From: Gordonia sputi NBRC 100414
Lineage (GTDB): Bacteria; Actinomycetota; Actinomycetes; Mycobacteriales; Mycobacteriaceae
Reading direction: 5' to 3'
NCBI RefSeq assembly: GCF_000248055.1
Contig: NZ_BAFC01000101.1
Coordinates: 1-64,000, forward strand
Length of the DNA stretch: 64,000 bases
Part shown: piece by piece, positions 18,838 to 27,195 of the stretch
Layout of the letters: the number at the start of each line of letters is the position of its first letter
Numbering within the stretch: the stretch's first letter is position 1
Translations under genes and position numbers: made by a program
The notes under the pieces: generated by a model
Database searches by the model: none
Told to the model about the DNA's origin: nothing
What the model saw: only the letters and a program-made list of their open reading frames with translations

Positions 18838-19794
18838 ATGGTGATGTTACCGGCGATTGCAATCGAGGCCGAATCGCTCGGTAAGAAATTCGGAACTGTG
18901 AATGCAGTTTCAGACATTTCCTTATCGATACCGACGGGATCGGTGTGCGGATTGTTGGGCGCGAACGGCGCGGGCAAGACCACGACCGTGCGTATGCTCG
19001 CGACACTCATCCGGCCAGACTCCGGCTCGGCCCGCATCTTCGGTCGCGACGTCGTGAGACAGGCAACCGCCGTACGTTCGATGATCGCGTTGACAGGCCA
19101 GTACGCCTCACTCGACGAGGATCTGACCGCAGAGCAAAACCTCGAGTTGTTCGCGACCTTGCGCGGATTCGACCGACGAGCGGCTCGTTCTCGTGCACAC
19201 GAGTTGATCGAACAGTTCGGACTGGGTTACGCGGCATCGCGCCCCGTGTCAGGCTTCTCCGGCGGCATGCGACGACGACTCGACATCGCCACCTCACTGA
19301 TCTCGGCTCCGCCGCTTCTCTTCCTCGACGAACCGACGACAGGTCTCGATCCCACCACCCGCACTCAGATGTGGGCTGTCGTACGCGATCTGGTGGACAA
19401 CGGTACGACAGTGCTACTCACCACTCAGTACCTCGACGAGGCCGATAAACTCTCCGACTCAATCGTCCTGATCGACGGTGGGCGGGTAGTGGCGGAGGGT
19501 ACGGCCAAGTCACTCAAGGAACGTATCGGCACTCGAACGCTGCACCTTCACCTCGAAGACAGATCCAGAATGCGGGAAGCCGCAGCGATCGTGGGTGCGA
19601 CGCTGTCGGCAGATGTCGTTCAGATTCCTGCCGAGGGCGCACTCTCGGTGATCACCTCTGCGCCGGGGCGGGCAGCACACGCTGTGTCCCAGTTGGAATC
19701 CGCCGGCATCGAGGTCGCCGAATTCTCGTTCCAGCGACCAACACTGGACGACGTCTTCTTCGCCATGACAACGGGGGAGTCGACTCGGGCATGA
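18838..19794 (+). CDS. DrrA-like ABC transporter ATPase
   Basis: A 318-residue ABC ATPase: Walker A GANGAGKTT near residue 40, signature SGGMRRR near residue 140, Walker B LLFLDEPTTGLDP near residue 160, and a DrrA-type C-terminal extension ending PTLDDVFFAMT. ATG follows GGAGGG at ideal spacing. It pairs with the next gene as a type 2 exporter. DrrABC-type exporters move phthiocerol dimycocerosates and glycolipids in mycobacteria, so export of the product of this locus is the natural inference. Confidence 0.88.
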   Translation: MVMLPAIAIEAESLGKKFGTVNAVSDISLSIPTGSVCGLLGANGAGKTTTVRMLATLIRPDSGSARIFGRDVVRQATAVRSMIALTGQYASLDEDLTAEQNLELFATLRGFDRRAARSRAHELIEQFGLGYAASRPVSGFSGGMRRRLDIATSLISAPPLLFLDEPTTGLDPTTRTQMWAVVRDLVDNGTTVLLTTQYLDEADKLSDSIVLIDGGRVVAEGTAKSLKERIGTRTLHLHLEDRSRMREAAAIVGATLSADVVQIPAEGALSVITSAPGRAAHAVSQLESAGIEVAEFSFQRPTLDDVFFAMTTGESTRA

Positions 19795-20693
19795 GCAGCA
19801 CCATGGATCACACGGGATCCGGCGTAGCCGACCCCGCAGCCGAGGCGACGGGCAATGAGGTGACGGGCACTGAGCCGACGGACACTGGCGCCTCCAGCGG
19901 AATCGACTGGCCGATCACTCCTGTCGACAGAGTTCCCTTCAGCCAGGGGCTGCGTCAGACCTTCGCATTGGCTCGTCGCGGACTTCTCCGGATGAAGCAC
20001 TCCCCGCAGCAACTGTTCGACGTGATCATCGTGCCCATCGTCTTCACAGTGATGTTCGCGAACATCTTCGGCGGAGCCGTTGCGGGTGGCGTCGACAACT
20101 ACCTCGTCCTGCTTGTACCCGGTGTTCTGGTTTCCGTGGCGGTCACCACATCGGTGGTCACCGGAACCCAGTTGCGTGAAGACATCGACAGCGGAGTGTT
20201 CGACCGACTGATCTCGATGCCCATCGCACGCATCGCACCACTCGCAGGGTTGCTGACAGCAGACACCGTGCGATATGTCATCGCGAGCGTGATGTCTCTC
20301 GTCGTCGGCATCTGCATGGGCTACCGGCCCGAAAGCGTGATCGGCGTCATCGCGGGCGTCACACTTGTCGTCTACGCCGCGTTCTCGCTGAGCTGGATCT
20401 TCGCGCTGCTGGGCGTTCTGCTCCGCAAAGTGTCAGCAATACAAGGGATCTCGATGCTGGTACTGATGCCGATGACGTTCACGTCCAATGCGTTCGTGCC
20501 AACCACGACGATGCCCGGATGGCTGCAGGCGATCGCCGACGTCAATCCGGTCTCGCACCTCATCTCCGCGTTTCGTGGGCTGGCGAATGAGGGACAGATC
20601 ACCAGCGATGTCGGGTGGACGCTCGTGGGCACGACTGCGATCCTGATCGTCTTTGTCCCACTGACGTTGCGCGCCTATCTCACTCGGTCATGA
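19791..20693 (+). CDS. DrrB-like ABC-2 type permease
   Basis: A 300-residue inner-membrane protein with about 70 mostly polar, Thr-rich N-terminal residues, then six hydrophobic segments beginning at QLFDVIIVPIVFTVMFANIF. MPMTFTSNAFVPTTTMPGWL is the conserved ABC-2 family loop before the last helices. Start overlaps the ATPase stop (ATGA), so the two are coupled. A single permease gene implies a homodimer. Confidence 0.85.
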   Translation: MSSTMDHTGSGVADPAAEATGNEVTGTEPTDTGASSGIDWPITPVDRVPFSQGLRQTFALARRGLLRMKHSPQQLFDVIIVPIVFTVMFANIFGGAVAGGVDNYLVLLVPGVLVSVAVTTSVVTGTQLREDIDSGVFDRLISMPIARIAPLAGLLTADTVRYVIASVMSLVVGICMGYRPESVIGVIAGVTLVVYAAFSLSWIFALLGVLLRKVSAIQGISMLVLMPMTFTSNAFVPTTTMPGWLQAIADVNPVSHLISAFRGLANEGQITSDVGWTLVGTTAILIVFVPLTLRAYLTRS

Positions 20694-22090
20694 CGATCAC
20701 TTCGGCACGCACGAACGGGTCGATGCACTCGGCCCTGCCGGTTGAGCGCCTGACCACCGACGACGATCTCTTCGTACGGATGGAACACGCCCTGGGGCTC
20801 GGCGTCGTGAATCAGTGCGTGTGGCAGCTTCCCACCCGCCTCGACGCAGAAGCGTTCGCCCGATTGGGCGAGCGACTCTGCGCAGGTCGCGCATCGAGAC
20901 TCGTCGCGCGGCGCCCACCACCGATTCGTGACGCGTGGCGGTATACGCCGACCGCCGGCTCCGTCGAGTTCTTCACAGACACGGTGAGCGCCGACGACGT
21001 CGCCGCGTGGATCGACACTCAGGCACGGTTTGCGCTGGACAGCGTGTCGGGCCCCTCCTGGCGACTGAGCGCGGCTCACTCCGACGGCATTGGTACGTAC
21101 GTCTCGTTCACGGCGGCTCACGCGATCGGCGATGGCGCGACGCTGATCACAGCGATCACGGAGGCGTTGTCCGACAACACCTATGACACCGATGTCGAGA
21201 TGCCGGACCTCGCGTCCGACCTGTCCGATGGAGTCAAGACCGCAGCACGCGCGGCCCACGCGGCAGCGTCGAGTGTCGTCGCGTCACTGCGGACCGCGTT
21301 ACCGCGAGGCTCTGCGCACACTCAACCGGCACGCGTACCTCCTCAGACCACTGTGACGACCACAGCAGGCCCGACCAGTACGGGAGCGACCACCGGAACC
21401 GAGCCAGGTCTACCTCCCTCGGTGATCGTGACGGTGGATCGCGAGCACGCATCGAAGATTGCGGCCGAACGCAATGGCACGCCGAACTCCCTGTTCGTCG
21501 GAGTGATGATCGGGCTCCTGGAGAAAGCAGGCATTGCATCGTCGGGAGACATTGTCCCGGTGTCGATTCCAGTATCACGGCACCGCGATGATGATCGACG
21601 CGCCAATGCCACGACGGGCGTCACCGCCCACATTCGTCTCGATGTCAACCGCTACATCGACCTCAGCGAGATTCGCGACGCGTGCAAGGCCGCCTACCGT
21701 ACGCTCGACGCCCAGCCCGGTCCCATCGCCGCGATGTCCACCGTTGCACAGGCTTTGGGCGATGGAGCCGTGCGCCGACTCGCTGGTGGAATGTCGACTC
21801 CCTTATGCGTCGCCTCTAACGTCGGGCGGGTAGATCCTTTGTTTGCGTCACTTGGTACCGGAGGTCTCGGAGTCACCGCGATGCGCGCCGTCACCACGGA
21901 TACCGCCGGATTGGCCGGACACGCCGGCGGTATCAGCGGATGGCTGTGCAGTGGAGATGAGGTGCTCACGCTGGCGGTGAGCTCGCTGAACCCCGCCATG
22001 ATCAACGATCGAAGCTCTCTCCGCGCATTGGTCGCCGCCGAGTTCGCGTCCTGGAACATTTCTGAAAAGGATTGGGGATCATGCGAATAG
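20690..22090 (+). CDS. PapA-type acyltransferase 4, exporter-linked
   Basis: A 466-residue condensation-superfamily protein with HAIGDG at residues 144-149. A Thr/Pro-rich linker at about residues 205-240 separates the two halves, and the C-terminal half includes a CVASNVGRVDP motif resembling WS/DGAT and PapA acyltransferases. It is more distant from the other three acyltransferases. The ATG overlaps the permease stop. Coupling to the exporter suggests late acylation close to the membrane. Confidence 0.78.
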   Translation: MTITSARTNGSMHSALPVERLTTDDDLFVRMEHALGLGVVNQCVWQLPTRLDAEAFARLGERLCAGRASRLVARRPPPIRDAWRYTPTAGSVEFFTDTVSADDVAAWIDTQARFALDSVSGPSWRLSAAHSDGIGTYVSFTAAHAIGDGATLITAITEALSDNTYDTDVEMPDLASDLSDGVKTAARAAHAAASSVVASLRTALPRGSAHTQPARVPPQTTVTTTAGPTSTGATTGTEPGLPPSVIVTVDREHASKIAAERNGTPNSLFVGVMIGLLEKAGIASSGDIVPVSIPVSRHRDDDRRANATTGVTAHIRLDVNRYIDLSEIRDACKAAYRTLDAQPGPIAAMSTVAQALGDGAVRRLAGGMSTPLCVASNVGRVDPLFASLGTGGLGVTAMRAVTTDTAGLAGHAGGISGWLCSGDEVLTLAVSSLNPAMINDRSSLRALVAAEFASWNISEKDWGSCE

Positions 22091-23328
22091 CGTTCGTCAT
22101 GCACGGCAGTCGAGGCGACGTCCAGCCAGCGGTCGCGCTCGGAGCCGAACTCCGCCGACGCGGACACAGCGTCGAATTGGCTGTTCCCGACGACCTGGTC
22201 GCCGGGGCATCACGTTCTGGACTGCCGACGCGAAGCCTGTGTCCGTCAACGTCGGAATTGCTCGCGAGCTCGCTCGTGAAGCGAGACCTCAAGTCGTGGA
22301 ACCCGTATAAGCGGTTGACCGCACTCCGCGAAGTCGGATCATACGGATCGGCCATGTCGGAGAGGGTCATGGGTGAACTCGCCGATGTGGCAGACATACT
22401 CGTCAGCGGACCAATGGCGCAAGAACGGGCTGCGACGGTCGCCGAGAGCCGAGACATCTCTTTCGTGCCGCTGCACTACTGCCCGATACGTCCCAACCAT
22501 CAACTGTCGCCGCTGTATCGCCCGCTGCCCGCGGCGATCAGCGCAGCCGCGTGGCGCGCGGCCGACTACCTCGTCTCACTCACGCAGCGCCCGAACGACC
22601 GCGCACTGCGCCGTCGTCTGGGTCTCCCGTCGGCCTCGGGAACCATCGGCGCGAGGCTCCGGCGGCGGGGAACACCGGAGATCCAGGCGTACGACGCCGA
22701 GTTGTTCCCGCTCCTCGAGCGCGAGTGGGGAGAACAGCGCCCGTTCACGGGCTTCCTCCTGCCGGATAGCCTGACCCGAGCAAAACTCAACGGACACAAC
22801 GACAATAGTCAGATCACCCGCATTCTCGAGTGGATTCGATCGGGACCTGCCCCCGTCTATGTCGGCTTCGGGAGTATGCAGATCCCACCCGAGCGGGTCT
22901 CTTCGATCGTCGAGGCAATCTTGTCGCTACGCCTTCGTGTGGTCGCCCAGACACGACATGCCCTGCCAGAGCGCGATGGCCTTCTGCACCTCACCGAGTC
23001 CGTCGACCACGAGATCCTCTTTCCTGAGTGCCGAGCAGCCGTCCATCACGGCGGAGCCGGTACCACCGCCGCCGCTCTCCGAGCCGGAATCCCATCGGTT
23101 GTCGGTTGGCTCAGCGCCGACCAACCACTCTGGGCCGCCGCACTTCGCGACCACGGAGCCGGGACCGGCGCTCCGCTGTCACGACTGTCGGACACCGACC
23201 TCGAACTACTTACCGCCGACGAGCCGTATCACGCGGCCAAGGCGTTGGCGGGCCACATCGTAGATCCGGGAGAGGCTGTCGACGCCGCATGCGACGAGAT
23301 CCTGGAGGCGGCCGCGGGCCCGACCTGA
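22081..23328 (+). CDS. Family 1 glycosyltransferase (UGT/MGT type)
   Basis: A 415-residue GT-B enzyme resembling the Gtf transferases of glycopeptidolipid and glycosylated-natural-product pathways. The N-terminus MRIAFVMHGSRGDVQPAVAL is the acceptor-domain signature. VYVGFGSM near residue 260 and VHHGGAGTTAAALRAGIPSV near residue 325 bind the nucleotide sugar. The ATG at 22081 lies ten bases inside the acyltransferase gene, behind an AAAAGG ribosome site. It likely glycosylates the lipid or lipid-linked acceptor of this locus; the sugar is unknown. Confidence 0.87.
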   Translation: MRIAFVMHGSRGDVQPAVALGAELRRRGHSVELAVPDDLVAGASRSGLPTRSLCPSTSELLASSLVKRDLKSWNPYKRLTALREVGSYGSAMSERVMGELADVADILVSGPMAQERAATVAESRDISFVPLHYCPIRPNHQLSPLYRPLPAAISAAAWRAADYLVSLTQRPNDRALRRRLGLPSASGTIGARLRRRGTPEIQAYDAELFPLLEREWGEQRPFTGFLLPDSLTRAKLNGHNDNSQITRILEWIRSGPAPVYVGFGSMQIPPERVSSIVEAILSLRLRVVAQTRHALPERDGLLHLTESVDHEILFPECRAAVHHGGAGTTAAALRAGIPSVVGWLSADQPLWAAALRDHGAGTGAPLSRLSDTDLELLTADEPYHAAKALAGHIVDPGEAVDAACDEILEAAAGPT

Positions 23329-23359
23329 TGGCCCGTGCCCCCTGATCCACCCAAACCTC

Positions 23360-24997
23360 CTACCCGACACCGCGATCCGACGACGCCCAGAACTGAGCGC
23401 GCAGGGCCTTCTTGTCGGGCTTGCCGAGTCCGGTCAGCGGCAGCGACTCCACGAAGATCACGTCCTTCGGCGACTGCACCGCCCCCTTGCGCTGCTTCAC
23501 CGCGTCCTGGATCTCCGCTGTGATTCGCTGCCGGTCATCGTCATCGGCCTCGACATCGCCACGCAACACGACGACGGCGGTCACCGCCTCACCCCACTTC
23601 TCGTGGGGCACACCGATCACACCGACCTGACCGACCGACGGATGCTCTGCGACAACGTCTTCCACCTCTCGCGGAAACACGTTGAAGCCACCGGTGACGA
23701 TCATGTCCTTCGTGCGATCGACGATGTACCAGTATCCGTCGGCGTCCTCACGCGCGACGTCACCCGTACGCAGCCATCCGTCGCGGAACGTCTCCGCGGT
23801 CTGCTCCGGCAATCCCCAGTAGCCCGCGGCGAGAAGCGGTCCGGCAACACAGATTTCGCCCGGCTCGCCCTGCGCCACCGGCTTGTCGTCGGGTCCGAGG
23901 AGCGCGGTACGCAGAAACGACGACGGCCGCCCACAACTCGATAGCCTGCGCGTGTCTTCGCCCGGCCTGGGGTGCTCGTCCTTGGCGAGGTAGCTGATGA
24001 CCATCGGCGCCTCCGACTGCCCGTAATACTGCGCGAAGATCGGTCCGAATCGCTCGATGGCCTCGGCCAGCCGCACCGGATTGATCGGCGAGGCACCGTA
24101 ATACACGGTTTCCAGTGACGAGAGATCACGGGTGCGCGAGTCCGGATGGTCCATCAGGGCGTAGAGCATCGACGGCACGAGCATGGTGGCGCTGATCTTC
24201 TCCTCCTCGATGGTGCGCAACACCTCCGCGGGATCGAACTTGCTCAGCACCACCATCGACCCGCCCTTCATCAGCGTGGGGAGGAAGAACGCCGCGCCCG
24301 CGTGCGACAGTGGCGTACACATCAAAAAGCGCGGCCGCGTCGGCCATTCCCACTCCGACAACTGGATCTGGGTCATAGTCGTCATCGCGCGAACGGTGCC
24401 GATGACACCCTTGGGTTTGCCGGTGGTGCCGCCGGTATAGGTGATCGACATGATGTGATCCGGCGAGAGTTCGGCCGCGGTCAGCGGCGTCGCGTCGTAA
24501 CCCGCAGCCTCCGCGACGACGTCGCGACCGACGTCGGACAACGCCTCGGGCACGGGACCGAGCGTGAAGATCTGCTTGAGTCCGTCGACTCGTTCCATGA
24601 GTGCGACTGCGCGCTCGACGAACATCGGCACCGGATCGATGACGAGCGTCGTCACTCCGGCGTCGGACAACACGTACGCGTGATCGTCGAGCGAGCCCAA
24701 CGGATGCAGTGCGGTGCGTCGCCAACCCTGCGTCTGGCCAGCACCGATGACGAACAGCACCTCGGGGCGATTGAGCGCGAGCAGACCCACCGACGATCCC
24801 GTGCCCGAACCAAGCCCCTCAAAAGCTTGGACGTAGCGGCTGATCTCGTCGGCCATCTGCGCGCCCGTGAGCGTGGTGTCGCCGAGTTCGAGCACGTTGC
24901 CCGACGCGTTCTTGGCCAGTGCCGCGACAAGGAGGTCGCCCATATGGGTCGATCCGCGCAAGTGGTCGATTTCGGACTCAGAGATCTCAGATGCCAT
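23360..24997 (-). CDS. FadD8-like acyl-CoA synthetase
   Basis: A 545-residue ANL-family ligase: AMP-binding TYTGGTTGKPKGV near residue 180, YGQSEAPM near residue 310, GWLRTGDVAREDADGYWYIVDR near residue 405 and catalytic Lys in LGKPDKKAL at the C-terminus. LELGDTTLTGAQMADEISRY is close to what I recall for mycobacterial FadD8 (Rv0551c). ATG at 24997 is 12 bp from a KstR-like site, which places it in the steroid regulon. Substrate could be a sterol side-chain carboxylate or a fatty acid. Confidence 0.85.
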   Translation of the reverse strand: MASEISESEIDHLRGSTHMGDLLVAALAKNASGNVLELGDTTLTGAQMADEISRYVQAFEGLGSGTGSSVGLLALNRPEVLFVIGAGQTQGWRRTALHPLGSLDDHAYVLSDAGVTTLVIDPVPMFVERAVALMERVDGLKQIFTLGPVPEALSDVGRDVVAEAAGYDATPLTAAELSPDHIMSITYTGGTTGKPKGVIGTVRAMTTMTQIQLSEWEWPTRPRFLMCTPLSHAGAAFFLPTLMKGGSMVVLSKFDPAEVLRTIEEEKISATMLVPSMLYALMDHPDSRTRDLSSLETVYYGASPINPVRLAEAIERFGPIFAQYYGQSEAPMVISYLAKDEHPRPGEDTRRLSSCGRPSSFLRTALLGPDDKPVAQGEPGEICVAGPLLAAGYWGLPEQTAETFRDGWLRTGDVAREDADGYWYIVDRTKDMIVTGGFNVFPREVEDVVAEHPSVGQVGVIGVPHEKWGEAVTAVVVLRGDVEADDDDRQRITAEIQDAVKQRKGAVQSPKDVIFVESLPLTGLGKPDKKALRAQFWASSDRGVG

Positions 24998-25008
24998 GCG
25001 TCTCAGAG

Positions 25009-25022
25009 TAGGACGTGTTCTA
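25009..25022. promoter_or_regulatory. KstR-like operator upstream of the FadD8-like gene
   Basis: TAGGACGTGTTCTA matches TNNAACNNGTTNNA with one change (GAC for AAC) and sits 11 bp from the fadD ATG. Confidence 0.65.
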
Positions 25023-25097
25023 GATTCATGAAAGGTCAACCAGCCGATTGCTGCCTCTAGGTGCGACAATCAAGATTTCGCGGCCGCGATGGAGAAC

Positions 25098-25111
25098 TAG
25101 AACCTGTTCCA
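25098..25111. promoter_or_regulatory. KstR operator (perfect match)
   Basis: TAGAACCTGTTCCA fits every fixed base of the KstR consensus. It is 36 bp upstream of the GNAT-fusion gene and 100 bp from the FadD8-like gene, so it may control both. Confidence 0.8.
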
Positions 25112-25147
25112 TGTCGTACCGGCCAGTAGCTCACTAGGATCGACAGC

Positions 25148-25804
25148 ATGACTGATGTGGATCTGGCAACCGAACGTCGCGACATCGCCGACGCTCTCCT
25201 CACCGCTCTCGACCGACGACATGAGGTGCTCGACGCCATCGTCGACGCCGACGATCACACCCAAGCCGTCTCCGCGATCGCAGAACTCCTCGGCAAATCA
25301 CAGCTCGGCGCATCGGCAATCCTCGACATGAAGCTCGACCAGTTAACCAAGGACGAACGCCGACGAAATCAGAGCGAACTCGACGACCTGAACCACCAAC
25401 TGACCTTCACACTCGCCGAGCGTCCCGCGAGCAGCGGAGACACCGTCGTGCTGCGTGCCTTCTCCCCCAGCGACGACGCCGAACTGTTCGCCGAGCGGAC
25501 CCGCGAGCTGGGGGTCGCCGGAGACGGCTCGGGCCAGCCGGCCCGCGAGATCGACCAGGAGATCGCACAGGCCGCAGGACGGGTCGACGAGGAAGAGGCG
25601 GCGTGGCTGGTCGTGACCGACGGCGACGACAAGGTGGGGTTTGTCTTCGGCGAACTCACCGACGGCGAGGTCGACGTCCGCGTCTGGGTCCACCCCGACT
25701 TCCGCAAGCAGGGATACGCCACCGCCGCGATGCGCAAGGCACGCTCGGAGATGGCGGGCTACTTCCCCGGAGTCCCGATGGTGGTGCGCGCGCCGGGCGT
25801 CTGA
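25148..25804 (+). CDS. GyrA-tail-like domain fused to a GNAT acetyltransferase
   Basis: A 218-residue protein. Residues about 15-85 (LLTALDRRHEVLDAIV and SAILDMKLDQLTKDERRR) closely resemble the coiled-coil/tower end of DNA gyrase A, where mycobacterial GyrA reads AILDMQLRRLAALERQR. Residues about 95-218 form a GNAT-like domain: VVLRAFSPSDDAELFAER, DGDDKVGFVFGEL and VWVHPDFRKQGYATAAMRKA, the acetyl-CoA-binding V-x-P-x-x-R-x-x-G-x-A loop. A KstR site lies just upstream. The acetylation target is unknown; the gyrase-like helices could mediate dimerisation or binding to another protein. Confidence 0.7.
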   Translation: MTDVDLATERRDIADALLTALDRRHEVLDAIVDADDHTQAVSAIAELLGKSQLGASAILDMKLDQLTKDERRRNQSELDDLNHQLTFTLAERPASSGDTVVLRAFSPSDDAELFAERTRELGVAGDGSGQPAREIDQEIAQAAGRVDEEEAAWLVVTDGDDKVGFVFGELTDGEVDVRVWVHPDFRKQGYATAAMRKARSEMAGYFPGVPMVVRAPGV

Positions 25805-25823
25805 CAAGCCTCTTCCGGCACCA

Positions 25824-25862
25824 CCGCGTCGACGCTGAGTGGCGTACTCAGCGTCGACGCGG
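25824..25862. terminator. Bidirectional hairpin terminator
   Basis: A perfect 17-bp stem (25824-25840 with 25846-25862; core CGTCGACGCTGAGT) with loop GGCGT. It sits between convergent genes and its right arm includes the stop and last codons of the minus-strand DUF8021-like gene. There is no U tract, as is usual in this group. Confidence 0.8.
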
Positions 25863-26240
25863 AAGTCCGAAACGCGCGACGATGGTGCGAATCCGGAGCT
25901 CGTCGTCGATCAGGAACGATTCGCTCACCGGCGCCCACAGCCCTAATGCCTTGGGGGCCACGTGGACTCGATACTTCGTCGACACCGTGTGGCCCGCGAC
26001 CGCCGCCTCGAACCCGCTGACCCGATGAATCAGACGGAATTGCGGGCCGCGTGCCAGGCTGCGGGCGATATGGTCGCCGCTTCGCCCGGTCTTGATCCCC
26101 ATTTCCACACGCGTGCAATCCGGGTGAAGACGAACACCGGACGGATCGTGGCTCACCAGCGCGTCAACGTACGCCCGCGCGGCGGCAATCCGTTGTCCGC
26201 CAACGGAATCGCCCTCGTCGACAGGAGCACCGTCGGTCAT
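25848..26240 (-). CDS. NTF2-like/DUF8021-like protein
   Basis: A 130-residue protein with AARAYVDALVSHDPSGVRLHP, EMGIKTGRSG and RSLARGPQFRLI segments typical of small SnoaL-like/DUF8021 proteins. Start ATG overlaps the stop of the upstream SDR gene by 4 bases, so it is co-translated with the Rv3548c-like dehydrogenase. It probably acts on, or carries, the same steroid-derived intermediate; catalysis is unproven. Its end lies within the terminator hairpin. Confidence 0.65.
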   Translation of the reverse strand: MTDGAPVDEGDSVGGQRIAAARAYVDALVSHDPSGVRLHPDCTRVEMGIKTGRSGDHIARSLARGPQFRLIHRVSGFEAAVAGHTVSTKYRVHVAPKALGLWAPVSESFLIDDELRIRTIVARFGLPRRR

Positions 26241-27145
26241 CGTGCCCCGTACACGGGCACCGGGGCCGGCGTCTTGGCCAGCAGATCGTCGACGACGGTC
26301 GTGAGTTCGGCAGGCTCCCAGCGGGCGCCCTTGTCGATCGACGCCGCGCGCTGCCAGCCGTCGACGACGGTGATCTTGCCGCCCTCGATCTCGAAGACCC
26401 TTCCGGTGACGTTCGACGATTCGACCGATCCGAGCCACACGACCAGCGCGGAGATGTTCGCCGGGTCCATCGCGTCGAACGAGCCGTCGTCGGGTGCGGC
26501 CATCTGCGCGGCCATCGCCTCGCCGGCCCCCAACGTCATCTGCGTGCGCGCCGACGGTGCGATCGCGTTGACCGTCACACCGTAGGCACCCAGCTCGGCC
26601 GCGGCCTGGACGGTGAGTTCCGCTATGCCTGCCTTCGCTGCCGAATAGTTGCCCTGGCCAACCGATCCGAACAACCCCGCGCCCGACGACGTGTTGATCA
26701 CGCGAGCCTGCCGAGTCGAGCCCGCTTTGGATTCCGCCCGCCAGTACGCGGCGGCGTGGCGCAGTCCGACGAAGTGTCCCTTGAGGTGGACCCGGACGAC
26801 GGCGTCCCACTCGTCCTCCGACATCGCGACGAGCATCCTGTCGCGCACGAAACCCGCGTTGTTGACCAGGATGTCGAGGCCACCGAACTCGTCGAGCGCG
26901 GTCGCCACCATCGCGGCACCGGAGTCCCAGTCGGCGACGTCGCCGACCGAGGCAACCGCCTGACCTCCACTCGCGGTGATCTCCTCGACGACCGCTGCGG
27001 CGGCATCCTCGGCGTAGTCGTTCACCACGACAGCCGCGCCGTCGGCCGCGAACGCCAGCGCGTGGGCACGTCCGATCCCCTGACCCGCGCCCGTCACGAT
27101 CGCCACGCGACCCGCGTTCGACCCATGTCCGTTGTCGCTCAACAC
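26237..27145 (-). CDS. Short-chain dehydrogenase/reductase, Rv3548c-like
   Basis: A 302-residue SDR: cofactor loop TGAGQGIG near residue 18, NNAG near residue 98, catalytic Ser in NTSSGAGL and YSAAK Tyr/Lys near residue 165. Length and the C-terminal EGGKITVVDGW segment are like multifunctional-enzyme-2 type 3-hydroxyacyl-CoA dehydrogenases. GTG start behind GAGGGG. Position upstream of the second SDR and opposite echA20 repeats Rv3548c-Rv3549c-Rv3550. A hydroxyacyl-CoA or hydroxysteroid dehydrogenase step in steroid catabolism is likely. Confidence 0.85.
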   Translation of the reverse strand: MLSDNGHGSNAGRVAIVTGAGQGIGRAHALAFAADGAAVVVNDYAEDAAAAVVEEITASGGQAVASVGDVADWDSGAAMVATALDEFGGLDILVNNAGFVRDRMLVAMSEDEWDAVVRVHLKGHFVGLRHAAAYWRAESKAGSTRQARVINTSSGAGLFGSVGQGNYSAAKAGIAELTVQAAAELGAYGVTVNAIAPSARTQMTLGAGEAMAAQMAAPDDGSFDAMDPANISALVVWLGSVESSNVTGRVFEIEGGKITVVDGWQRAASIDKGARWEPAELTTVVDDLLAKTPAPVPVYGAR

Positions 27146-27195
27146 AATCCCCTCATGTGGATTCGTCCCCTTTTCGAACTCTGACTCTTACTGAC

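Noticed and set aside
26241..26810. Upstream extension of the DUF8021-like frame
   Set aside because: It lies inside the SDR coding region in another frame; the ATG at 26240 is coupled to the SDR stop.
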